Below are positions 8,286 to 15,791 of a stretch of DNA of 64,000 nucleotides, in pieces (positions within the stretch are counted from its first letter, which is position 1; every line of letters starts with the position of its first letter). The position numbers were made by a program, and so were the translations under genes. Origin of the DNA: an uncultured Lachnospiraceae bacterium (GTDB taxonomy: Bacteria > Bacillota > Clostridia > Lachnospirales > Lachnospiraceae); NCBI GenBank assembly GCA_910584725.1, contig CAJUBE010000013.1, positions 53,331 through 117,330 on the forward strand, written 5' to 3'. A model generated the notes under the pieces. It had not been told where the DNA came from. It was given only the letters and a program-made list of their open reading frames with translations, and did no database searches.

Positions 8286-8750
8286 ATGTTTATTCTTTTT
8301 TTTCTGATCTGGGTGATATTTAACGGGCAGTTTACCGCGGAAATCGCTGCCTTCGGCGTCGTTATAGCAGGGGCCATGTATTGGTTTTTATGTAAGTTTT
8401 TTAATTACAGCCCCCGATACGACCTTTTTTTATGGAAAAAGGCGCCGCTTCTGCTTCAATATATGCTGACTCTGATCTGGGAGATATTAAAGGCGAATCT
8501 CGCGGTTTTTCGTCTGATTTACACCGCAGAGTACGAATTGGAACCGGCAGTCGTACATTTTAAAACCGACCTGCGCTCTACGTTTGCAAAGGTGCTGTTA
8601 GCCAATTCCATCACGCTGACCCCCGGTACAATCACCGTTGCGCTGACGGATAATGAATATACGGTACACTGTCTTGACAAGGAACTGGCAGAGGGCATTT
8701 CGTCCTCCGTGTTTGTGAAGCTTTTAGAAAAAATTGAGGAGAAATTATGA
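8286..8750 (+). CDS. mnhE: Na+/H+ antiporter subunit E (MnhE/MrpE)
   Basis: A 154-residue protein with two N-terminal membrane helices and a soluble C-terminal domain ending in VFVKLLEKIEEKL. The segment ANSITLTPGTITVALTDNEYTVHCL is the conserved core of MrpE. MrpE is an accessory subunit needed for assembly of the multisubunit cation/proton antiporter. A CGGAGCGG-like site precedes the ATG. It is the first gene of a ten-gene run; its stop overlaps the next start by 4 bases. Confidence 0.92.
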   Translation: MFILFFLIWVIFNGQFTAEIAAFGVVIAGAMYWFLCKFFNYSPRYDLFLWKKAPLLLQYMLTLIWEILKANLAVFRLIYTAEYELEPAVVHFKTDLRSTFAKVLLANSITLTPGTITVALTDNEYTVHCLDKELAEGISSSVFVKLLEKIEEKL

Positions 8751-9079
8751 ATAAGGAACTAATCTACCACCCGCTTTTTATATTTTTGCTGATAGTACTT
8801 TCCTTTATGCTTCTGGTCTGCCTGATCCGTGCGGTGAAGGGCCCCCGCGTCGCCGACCGCCTGATGGCAGTAAATATGATGGGCACCATGGTCATGGTAA
8901 TGATTTCGATTCTGGCTCTGCTGCTGCGGGAAGGTTATCTGGTAGATATCTGTCTGATTTATGCCATGATCAGTTTTCTCTCCGTGGTCGTGATCTCCAA
9001 GGTTTATATCGGCATCTACGAGGAGCAGCACCACAGTCAGGAAAATACGGAAGGGGGAAATGCGGATGAACGCGGCTGA
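8747..9079 (+). CDS. mnhF: Na+/H+ antiporter subunit F (MnhF/MrpF)
   Basis: A 110-residue protein with three membrane helices and the MrpF core RAVKGPRVADRLMAVNMMGT. The gene overlaps mnhE (4 bases) and mnhG. MrpF is a small structural subunit of the Mrp antiporter. The charged C-terminal tail (EEQHHSQENTEGGNADERG) is an ordinary variable end. Confidence 0.92.
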   Translation: MNKELIYHPLFIFLLIVLSFMLLVCLIRAVKGPRVADRLMAVNMMGTMVMVMISILALLLREGYLVDICLIYAMISFLSVVVISKVYIGIYEEQHHSQENTEGGNADERG

Positions 9080-9470
9080 ATGGATCAGGCTTATCGCTGG
9101 ATGCCTGTTTATACTGATTGGAATGGTCATTTTTTTCACAGAGCTGTTCGGCGTCTTTCACTTTAAATACGTTTTGAACAGAATGCACGCCGCCGCCATG
9201 GGCGATACGCTCGGCATCAGCGCGTGCCTGATCGGCCTGATGATTTTCTCGGGCCTGAACTTCACGACTCTGAAAATGTTTCTGGTTATCGTTTTTTTGT
9301 GGTTCGCTTCTCCCGTCTCCTCCCATGTGCTCTCAAGACTGGAGGCCGCCACCAACGACAATCTTTCGGCGCATTGTGAAATATACGAGGATGTGGAAAT
9401 TCTGGAGCGGGAACTGGCCGCGGCAGAAAGAGAGGAAAATACAGAGGGCAAGGAGGAGTCAGTGTCATGA
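9066..9470 (+). CDS. mnhG: Na+/H+ antiporter subunit G (MnhG/MrpG)
   Basis: A 134-residue protein with three membrane helices. The motif FHFKYVLNRMHAAAMGDTLG is characteristic of MrpG. Two ATGs lie 6 bases apart (9060 and 9066); the second has better spacing from the AAGGGGG site. It overlaps mnhF by 14 bases and the next gene by 4. The C-terminal third is charged and probably cytoplasmic (ILERELAAAEREENTEGK). Confidence 0.9.
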   Translation: MNAAEWIRLIAGCLFILIGMVIFFTELFGVFHFKYVLNRMHAAAMGDTLGISACLIGLMIFSGLNFTTLKMFLVIVFLWFASPVSSHVLSRLEAATNDNLSAHCEIYEDVEILERELAAAEREENTEGKEESVS

Positions 9471-9742
9471 CAGTATTTCAGATCATTTTGATGGGACTGT
9501 TGATTGTCTGCGCGGTCTCCGTCAGCTTTTCCAAAAACCTTTTAAATTCCATATTAATTTATATGTCCTTCAGTCTGGTTATGTCCATGCTCTGGATCTG
9601 TCTGGAGTCTCCCGATCTGGCGATCACGGAGGCTGCGGTCGGCGCGGGGATTACGAGCGTTCTCTTCTTTGTGACGCTCAAAAAAATTCACGCCATTGAC
9701 GCTTCTGAGCCTGAAACAAAGGAGGAAAAGGAAAATGAGTAG
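9467..9742 (+). CDS. MbhD-like DUF4040 subunit of Mrp/Mbh complex
   Basis: A 91-residue, three-helix protein. LESPDLAITEAAVGAGITSVLFFVTLKK is the DUF4040 core, which in classical MrpA forms part of the C-terminal extension and in membrane-bound hydrogenases is the separate subunit MbhD. Here it is a free gene, so the MrpA C-terminal region is split off as in Mbh and Mbs complexes. Overlaps of 4 bases upstream and 8 downstream show tight coupling. Confidence 0.85.
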   Translation: MTVFQIILMGLLIVCAVSVSFSKNLLNSILIYMSFSLVMSMLWICLESPDLAITEAAVGAGITSVLFFVTLKKIHAIDASEPETKEEKENE

Positions 9743-10694
9743 AAAAAAAACGGCGGAAGAATACCAAAAAACCTTTGCCTTCCGCTTTTTCCGCTGGCTT
9801 TCCGGCGAAAAAGACCCTTACACCGGGGAAATGGAGATGCATCCGCAGAAGGAGTACCAGCCCGATCAGGAGGCTGCGCTGCGCCGCGAAAAGGAGCATG
9901 ACGCCATCATGGACAAAGTCTATGATACTGCGCACAACAGATGGCTGCACCTGTTTCATCGGTTATATCAGGCGACCAGCATTCTTTTCTGCCTGTTTCT
10001 GATCGCCCTGCTTCTGGTGACGGTCTCCTATCTGCCCGCCGTCGGAACAGTGACCCGTCCGGTCAACAACGAGGTTGCGGAGCGCTACATTGAAAAAGGG
10101 CTGGAGGAAACGGGCGCGGTCAACATTGTTGCGGGTATGATTCTTGACTACAGGGCGTTTGACACGCTGGGCGAATCCCATGTGCTCTTCACGGCAACCG
10201 TTACGGTGCTGATCCTGCTGCGCCTGAACAAGACGGAAAAGGATGAGGCGGAAGTGAGTGATCGCCGCTTTGAACCGAAAAACGACGCCATTTTACAGCT
10301 TGTGGCGACTTTTCTTGTACCGATTATCATTATTTTCGGTATATATATCATCTTAAACGGCCATCTTGGCCCCGGCGGCGGCTTTTCCGGCGGCGCGGTC
10401 ATCGGCGCAGGGCTTGTGCTCTACCTGAATGCATTCGGCTTCAAAAAGACAGAACGGTTTTTCACGGAAAAGACCTACAAATGGGTCTGCTTTTTCTCTC
10501 TCTCTTTCTACTGTCTGGCCAAAAGCTACTCGTTCTACACGGGCGCCAATCAGCTTCACAGCGTAATCCCGAAGGGGACGCCCGGCGCGATCCTCTCCAG
10601 CGGCCTGATTCTGCCCTTAAATATCGCGGTGGGACTTGTGGTTGCCTGCACGATTTACGCTTTTTACGCTATGTTCCGAAAAGGAGGGTTTTAG
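9735..10694 (+). CDS. mnhB: MbhE-MnhB fusion subunit of Mrp/Mbh complex
   Basis: The start at 9735 (MSRKKTAEEYQKTF) follows GGAGG at 9721-9725; the longer frame from 9696 is not needed. The 319-residue product has a charged N-terminus of about 75 residues. A first membrane section follows, with the MbhE-like stretch VTRPVNNEVAERYIEKGLEE and VNIVAGMILDYRAFDTLGES. The MnhB domain makes up the C-terminal half (GIYIILNGHLGPGGGFSGG). So part of MrpA's C-terminus and MrpB are joined in one chain. The extended N-terminus is unusual for MnhB. Confidence 0.87.
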   Translation: MSRKKTAEEYQKTFAFRFFRWLSGEKDPYTGEMEMHPQKEYQPDQEAALRREKEHDAIMDKVYDTAHNRWLHLFHRLYQATSILFCLFLIALLLVTVSYLPAVGTVTRPVNNEVAERYIEKGLEETGAVNIVAGMILDYRAFDTLGESHVLFTATVTVLILLRLNKTEKDEAEVSDRRFEPKNDAILQLVATFLVPIIIIFGIYIILNGHLGPGGGFSGGAVIGAGLVLYLNAFGFKKTERFFTEKTYKWVCFFSLSFYCLAKSYSFYTGANQLHSVIPKGTPGAILSSGLILPLNIAVGLVVACTIYAFYAMFRKGGF

Positions 10695-10695
10695 A

Positions 10696-11070
10696 ATGGG
10701 CCCGAATTTACTTGCAAATTACGGTGAGGCCGTGTCAGCGGTTCTCTTCTGTATCGGCTTCACCAATCTGCTTCTGCAGACTAACCTGATTAAGAAAATT
10801 ATCGGCTTAAATATCATGGACAGCGCGATTTACCTCTTTTTGGCGGAAAAAGGCTATATCGCGGGGCGGGTTGCGCCCATTGTGGTAAACGGCGTCACCA
10901 GTACGGAAGCCTACATCAACCCGATTCCCAGCGGTCTTGTCCTGACAGGTATCGTGGTTTCTGTCTCCGTGACCGCGCTGATGCTTTCATTGACGATCCG
11001 TCTTTATCTCAGGTACCACACGCTGGATCTGGACGAGATCTCCACACAGCTGAAAAAGGAGGGAAAATAA
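10696..11070 (+). CDS. mnhC: Na+/H+ antiporter subunit C (MnhC/MrpC, NuoK-like)
   Basis: Starts at the ATG following AAGGAGGG (10681-10688). The 124-residue, three-helix protein is a NuoK homologue with the typical LIKKIIGLNIMDSAIYLF and TSTEAYINPIPSGLVLTGIVVS. MrpC forms part of the small-subunit core between the antiporter modules. It lies directly after the MnhB fusion gene and one base before the first large antiporter gene. Confidence 0.92.
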   Translation: MGPNLLANYGEAVSAVLFCIGFTNLLLQTNLIKKIIGLNIMDSAIYLFLAEKGYIAGRVAPIVVNGVTSTEAYINPIPSGLVLTGIVVSVSVTALMLSLTIRLYLRYHTLDLDEISTQLKKEGK

Positions 11071-11071
11071 T

Positions 11072-12565
11072 ATGCCCTTTGTCTGTAATTTTCCCTTTTT
11101 CTCCATCCTTTTGAGCCTTTTTTCCGGCACCGTCTGCTCCATGCTGCCCGCAAAAGCGGCAAAGGTGGTAAACCGCACTGTCATTCTCGCGGTCGGATTG
11201 ATGTCGTCTGTGCTGCTTGTATACCTTCTCTCCACAGGCGAGGCTTTCATCTACTGGATGGGGCACTTTCCCGCGCCCTGGGGCAACGAAATTCGGGCCG
11301 GCGTGCTGGAGGCGGGCATGGCGCTCTTTTTCTGCATCATCATGTACCTGTCCATGGCAGGCGGCGCACATAAGCTCCCCGGCGAGGTGGTGGAGAGCAA
11401 ACACAATTTATACTACATCTTAGTGAATCTTCTGCTGAGCTCCCTGCTCGCTCTGGTTTACACCAACGATATGTTTACGGCCTACGTCTTCGTGGAGATC
11501 AACACGATCTCCGCCTGCGGCCTGATTATGATTCGTCAGGTGGGACGCACCATCGAGGCTGCCGTCCGCTATATGATTATGAGTCTGCTCGGTTCGGGTC
11601 TTTTGCTATTTGGGCTGTGTATCATGTACGACCTGACAGGTCATCTGTTAATGAGTAATATCAAAGAATCAGTGGGCCTTTTAATGGCAAACGGTGAATA
11701 TCAGATTCCGCTGATTGTCTCGGTGGCGCTGATGTGCATTGGCCTCTGCATCAAGAGCGCGCTGTTCCCTTTCCATGCATGGCTGCCGGATGCTTACGGT
11801 TATTCCACGGTTTCCTCCGCGGCAATCCTTTCCAGCCTGGTGTCCAAAGGGTACATTTTCTTACTGATAAAAATTATTTACCGCGTGATCGGTTTTGATA
11901 TTTTTAACAGCACAAGAATCATCGACGTGCTCTTTGTCTTCGGCTTAATGGGAATGATCTTCGGTTCCATTTCAGCCATTAAGGAAAACGATATCCGCAG
12001 AATGATCGCCTTCTCCTCGGTGGCGCAGATCGGTTATATATACATGGGCTTCGGCATGGGGACGCAGGCGGGTATGGTGGCAAGTATTTTCCATATTCTG
12101 TCCCATGCGGCAACGAAATCCCTGCTGTTTATCGCCGCCATCGGTCTTACGGACGTGTCGGGCGGAAGCCGAAAATTTTTTGACCTTACAGGAGCCGCCT
12201 ACCGCAATAAGTGGGCGGGCGCTGCTTTCACGGTAGGATCGCTGTCCATGGTAGGTATTCCGCTCTTTTCCGGCTTCATCAGCAAGCTTCTCTTTGCGCA
12301 GGCCGCCGTGCAGGTGGAAGGCAAAATGTTGGCTTCGCTGATTGTACTTGGAATCAGCACGGTCCTAAATGCGGTCTACTTTATGAAAACCGTGATCCGC
12401 ATATATACTTCTGCGCCGGACGCGCCCTATAAGGGCATAACCTTTCGGGACATGAAAGCCTATGCGGTGGCGCTTGTGTTTTTTATCCTGTTAAATGTCA
12501 TTCTGGGCGTCAGCTCCCAGCCGATTGTCGATATGATCGGGCAGGGGCTCGCCATGTTCGCCTGA
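11072..12565 (+). CDS. NuoL/M/N-like proton-conducting antiporter subunit 1 (MnhD-like)
   Basis: A 497-residue protein with about 14 membrane helices, of the family shared by MrpA/MrpD and complex I NuoL/M/N. The glutamate of transmembrane helix 5 (YVFVEINTISACG) and the lysine of helix 7 (GLCIKSALFPFHAWLPDAY) needed for ion translocation are present, as is the later lysine (SSLVSKGYIFLL). It is the first of four such subunits in the operon and most like MrpD. The ATG overlaps its own site region (GGAGGGAAAATA). Confidence 0.9.
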   Translation: MPFVCNFPFFSILLSLFSGTVCSMLPAKAAKVVNRTVILAVGLMSSVLLVYLLSTGEAFIYWMGHFPAPWGNEIRAGVLEAGMALFFCIIMYLSMAGGAHKLPGEVVESKHNLYYILVNLLLSSLLALVYTNDMFTAYVFVEINTISACGLIMIRQVGRTIEAAVRYMIMSLLGSGLLLFGLCIMYDLTGHLLMSNIKESVGLLMANGEYQIPLIVSVALMCIGLCIKSALFPFHAWLPDAYGYSTVSSAAILSSLVSKGYIFLLIKIIYRVIGFDIFNSTRIIDVLFVFGLMGMIFGSISAIKENDIRRMIAFSSVAQIGYIYMGFGMGTQAGMVASIFHILSHAATKSLLFIAAIGLTDVSGGSRKFFDLTGAAYRNKWAGAAFTVGSLSMVGIPLFSGFISKLLFAQAAVQVEGKMLASLIVLGISTVLNAVYFMKTVIRIYTSAPDAPYKGITFRDMKAYAVALVFFILLNVILGVSSQPIVDMIGQGLAMFA

Positions 12566-12577
12566 CAGCCGTCTGCC

Positions 12578-12594
12578 GATTACGACTCGTAATC
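12578..12594. repeat. 17-base perfect palindrome in Mrp operon gap
   Basis: GATTACGACTCGTAATC reads as an 8-base inverted repeat around a single central C, in the 78-base gap between the first and second large antiporter genes. It could be a protein-binding site or a small RNA hairpin that tunes downstream expression. No T-run follows. Confidence 0.4.
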
Positions 12595-12643
12595 CCTTCG
12601 ACCGACAATCAGGTCCGTCACATGTTTATAAAGAGGTGATACT

Positions 12644-14125
12644 ATGTATTTGATTCTTTCATCCATCTTTTTCCCTATTTTAGCGGGAATGTTTTTGCTG
12701 ATACGCTATCGGACGCCCTTGTCCGGGGAAAAAAACGCTGACAGAAAGGCCCTTACGACTTTGACCGGCAGCTTCCTTATCGTCACGGCCGCGCTTGTCG
12801 TCGCCTCGCTGCTGACTGTAGAGGAAGGCTTTACCCTCTTCTATCTGACAAAAACCCTTCCGATTTATTTTCGGATTGACAGTATCGGGACGATTTTCTC
12901 TCTGCTGGCGGTAATCGTCCTGCTTTGTGCGGGATTCTTCTCCTTTGAGTACATGAAACACGAGGAGCGTGAGAGCCGTTACTACGGTTTTTATCTGTTG
13001 ATATTCGGCGTGTTAAACGCCCTGTGCTTTGCGGGCAACCTGATTACTTTCTATCTGTTCTTTGAACTTTTAACACTGTCCTCCATGCCTCTGGTGCTTC
13101 ACAGCGGCTCAAGGGAAGCGGTGATGGCGGGACTGAAATACCTGTTTTATTCCCTGTGCGGCGCGTATGCGGCACTGTTTGGCATCTATTTTCTGTATCG
13201 GAACTGCGATTCGCTGACCTTCACGGCGGAAGGCGCGCTCCGTGCCTCCGCCGTAACGGAGCACGGCGGCTTCCTCATGGTCGTGGCTTTTGTTATGCTG
13301 CTTGGCTTCGGGGTAAAGGCCGGCATGTTTCCCATGCACGCGTGGCTGCCCACCGCGCATCCCGTGGCTCCTGCCCCGGCTTCTGCGGTTTTGTCCGCCG
13401 TCATCGTAAAAGCGGGCGTGTTGGCCATCATCCGCGTGCTTGGCATGTTCGGCACGGATTTTCTGCGGGGCACGTGGGTGCAGACCACCTGGATCGTCCT
13501 GACGCTGATTACGGTATTTATGGGTTCCCTGCTGGCCTACCGGGAACCCGTGCTGAAAAAAAGACTGGCCTACTCTACGGTGAGCCAGCTCTCCTATATC
13601 CTGTTCGGCCTCGCCATGATGAACGGGTCATCCTATACGGGCGCTCTTTGTCATGTGCTGGCTCATGGATTTGTCAAGGCTGTGCTGTTTTTGTGTGCCG
13701 GAGCCATTATCTACAGAACGGGAAAAACGCGGGTGGAAGAAATGCGCGGCATCGGCAAGGAAATGCCCCTTACCATGTGGTGTTTCACAATCGCTTCCCT
13801 AGGGCTGATCGGCATTCCACCCACAGGCGGCTTTGTCAGCAAATGGTATCTGGCTGTCGGTTCCTTAGAGAGCGGAATTCCTGTTTTTGACGTACTCGGC
13901 CCTGTGATTCTTCTGGTAAGTGCACTGTTGACAGCGGGCTATCTGCTGCCGTTGACCATACACGGCTTTTTTCCGGGAGCGGATTACGATTACAACATGC
14001 TTCAAAAGAAAGAACCGTGTAAATGGATGACTGTACCGGTGCTGATTCTGACAATATTGTCAGTTATAATCGGCTTATTTCCCGATATCGTCATAAATCT
14101 GATTCGTATGGCAGTTACCGGGTAG
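12644..14125 (+). CDS. NuoL/M/N-like antiporter subunit 2 (MnhD-like)
   Basis: A 493-residue polytopic protein. Key residues are kept: E in FYLFFELLTLSSMPLV and K in GFGVKAGMFPMHAWLP, followed by the HPVAPAPASAVLSA motif found in NuoM-like subunits, then K in AVIVKAG. AGAGGTGATACT precedes the ATG. It is separated from the first subunit by 78 bases and from the third by 63, each gene with its own ribosome site. A paralogue in the same complex is the simplest reading. Confidence 0.88.
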   Translation: MYLILSSIFFPILAGMFLLIRYRTPLSGEKNADRKALTTLTGSFLIVTAALVVASLLTVEEGFTLFYLTKTLPIYFRIDSIGTIFSLLAVIVLLCAGFFSFEYMKHEERESRYYGFYLLIFGVLNALCFAGNLITFYLFFELLTLSSMPLVLHSGSREAVMAGLKYLFYSLCGAYAALFGIYFLYRNCDSLTFTAEGALRASAVTEHGGFLMVVAFVMLLGFGVKAGMFPMHAWLPTAHPVAPAPASAVLSAVIVKAGVLAIIRVLGMFGTDFLRGTWVQTTWIVLTLITVFMGSLLAYREPVLKKRLAYSTVSQLSYILFGLAMMNGSSYTGALCHVLAHGFVKAVLFLCAGAIIYRTGKTRVEEMRGIGKEMPLTMWCFTIASLGLIGIPPTGGFVSKWYLAVGSLESGIPVFDVLGPVILLVSALLTAGYLLPLTIHGFFPGADYDYNMLQKKEPCKWMTVPVLILTILSVIIGLFPDIVINLIRMAVTG

Positions 14126-14188
14126 GCAGCGTTGATTTTATCATGTAAGAAATCACTTTGATATACGGATTTCGGAACGGAGAACCTT

Positions 14189-15652
14189 ATGATTATTTTA
14201 GTAATCTTAATTCCTTTCATAACGGGGATTCTGGTACCCATCATCCCCTTTCGGAAAAGATGGCATAAAGAAGTGTTTCTGGAGACAGCGGTGGTGTTAA
14301 ACAGCATCCTTGTCTGGTATCTGCTCCTGCACCACTCAGACAGCACCTTCCTTCTGGCGCACTTTACGGGAAACCTAAATATCAGCTTTCGCGTGGACGG
14401 CATGAGCATGGTGTTTGCAGGACTTGTGTCCGCGCTCTGGCCCTTTGCCACCCTCTACGCCTTTGAGTATATGACGAAGGAACAACATGAAAATGTATTT
14501 TTCCTCTTCTATACGCTGACTTACGGCGTGACGCTGGGCATTGCCCTCGCCGCCAACCTGCTTACCATGTATTTCTTTTATGAGCTGCTGACGTTAGTCA
14601 CGGTGCCTCTGGTCATGCACACGCTGACCCGCGAGGCGGTTCTGGCAAGCCGCAAATACCTCTACTACTCGCTGGGCGGCGCGGCTTTCGCCTTCCTCGG
14701 ACTGATTATGATCATTGTCTACGGCAGTACAACGGACTTTATTCTGGGCGGTGTGCTCGATCCGGCAAAAACTGTCGGAAAAACCAATGTACTGTTACTG
14801 ATATACGTGATGGCGTTTATGGGCTTCGGCGTAAAGGCGGCGGTCTGTCCCTTCAACTCCTGGCTGCCTCAGGCGGGTGTGGCGCCCACGCCCGTCACCG
14901 CGCTGCTCCATGCGGTGGCTGTAGTAAAATCCGGCGCGTTCGCCATCATCAGGCTGACTTATTACAGCTTTGGCACGGATTTCCTAAAGGGCACATGGGC
15001 GCAGAGCGTAGTGATGGCCGTTGTCATGTTTACCATCGTCTACGGCTGCAGCCGCGCGGTGAAGGAAACGCACCTCAAAAGGCGGCTGGCTTACTCCACC
15101 ATCAGCAACCTGTCCTACATCCTTTTCGGCGCGGTCATTATGACGCCGCTTGGACTTGTGGGCGCGCTGACCCACCTTGTATTCCACGCGGTTATGAAGA
15201 TCAGCTCCTTCTTCTGTGCGGGCGCGATCATGCACCAGACCGACCGCCATTATGTGCATGAACTAAACGGACTGGGATATAAAATGCCCCGCGTATTCGG
15301 CATTTTCACGATATCCGCGCTGGCGCTCATGGGCGTCCCGGGGCTTGCGGGTTTTGTCAGCAAATGGAATCTGGCAGGGGCTGCGGTGGAAAGTAACAAT
15401 CCTCTGGCCTGGGGCGGCATTGCCTGCCTGCTGGTATCGGCGCTTTTGACGGCAATCTATATGCTGACGATTGTGGTGCGGGCGTTCTTCCCCGGAAAGG
15501 ATTTTGACTACGGCACAATTTCCGGTATTCGTGATCCCAACTGGAAGATGCTGCTGCCGCTGTTTGTTTTTACCGTATTTATCATACTGTTCGGCGTTTA
15601 TTCCCAACCGGTTGTGGACTTTTTTATGAGCGTTGCCACAGGCGCTGTATAA
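14189..15652 (+). CDS. NuoL/M/N-like antiporter subunit 3 (MnhD-like)
   Basis: A 487-residue member of the same family. It keeps E in YFFYELLTLVTVPLV and K in GFGVKAAVCPFNSWLP, with the variant loop QAGVAPTPVTALLHA that resembles NuoL/MrpA-type subunits more than NuoM. The ATG follows a GGAGAACCTT site. It is distinct enough from its neighbours to be an old paralogue and not a recent duplicate. Confidence 0.88.
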   Translation: MIILVILIPFITGILVPIIPFRKRWHKEVFLETAVVLNSILVWYLLLHHSDSTFLLAHFTGNLNISFRVDGMSMVFAGLVSALWPFATLYAFEYMTKEQHENVFFLFYTLTYGVTLGIALAANLLTMYFFYELLTLVTVPLVMHTLTREAVLASRKYLYYSLGGAAFAFLGLIMIIVYGSTTDFILGGVLDPAKTVGKTNVLLLIYVMAFMGFGVKAAVCPFNSWLPQAGVAPTPVTALLHAVAVVKSGAFAIIRLTYYSFGTDFLKGTWAQSVVMAVVMFTIVYGCSRAVKETHLKRRLAYSTISNLSYILFGAVIMTPLGLVGALTHLVFHAVMKISSFFCAGAIMHQTDRHYVHELNGLGYKMPRVFGIFTISALALMGVPGLAGFVSKWNLAGAAVESNNPLAWGGIACLLVSALLTAIYMLTIVVRAFFPGKDFDYGTISGIRDPNWKMLLPLFVFTVFIILFGVYSQPVVDFFMSVATGAV

Positions 15653-15791
15653 ACCGCCTGATATACACCACCGTTCAGAGCCATAGCCTAATTGAACACA
15701 CACATTCCGTTTCGGAAATGGTTTACCCATTAGTGGTTTGAAATGCTGCAGGGAAATATCTGCACTTACCACATAGTTTACGGAGGTCATT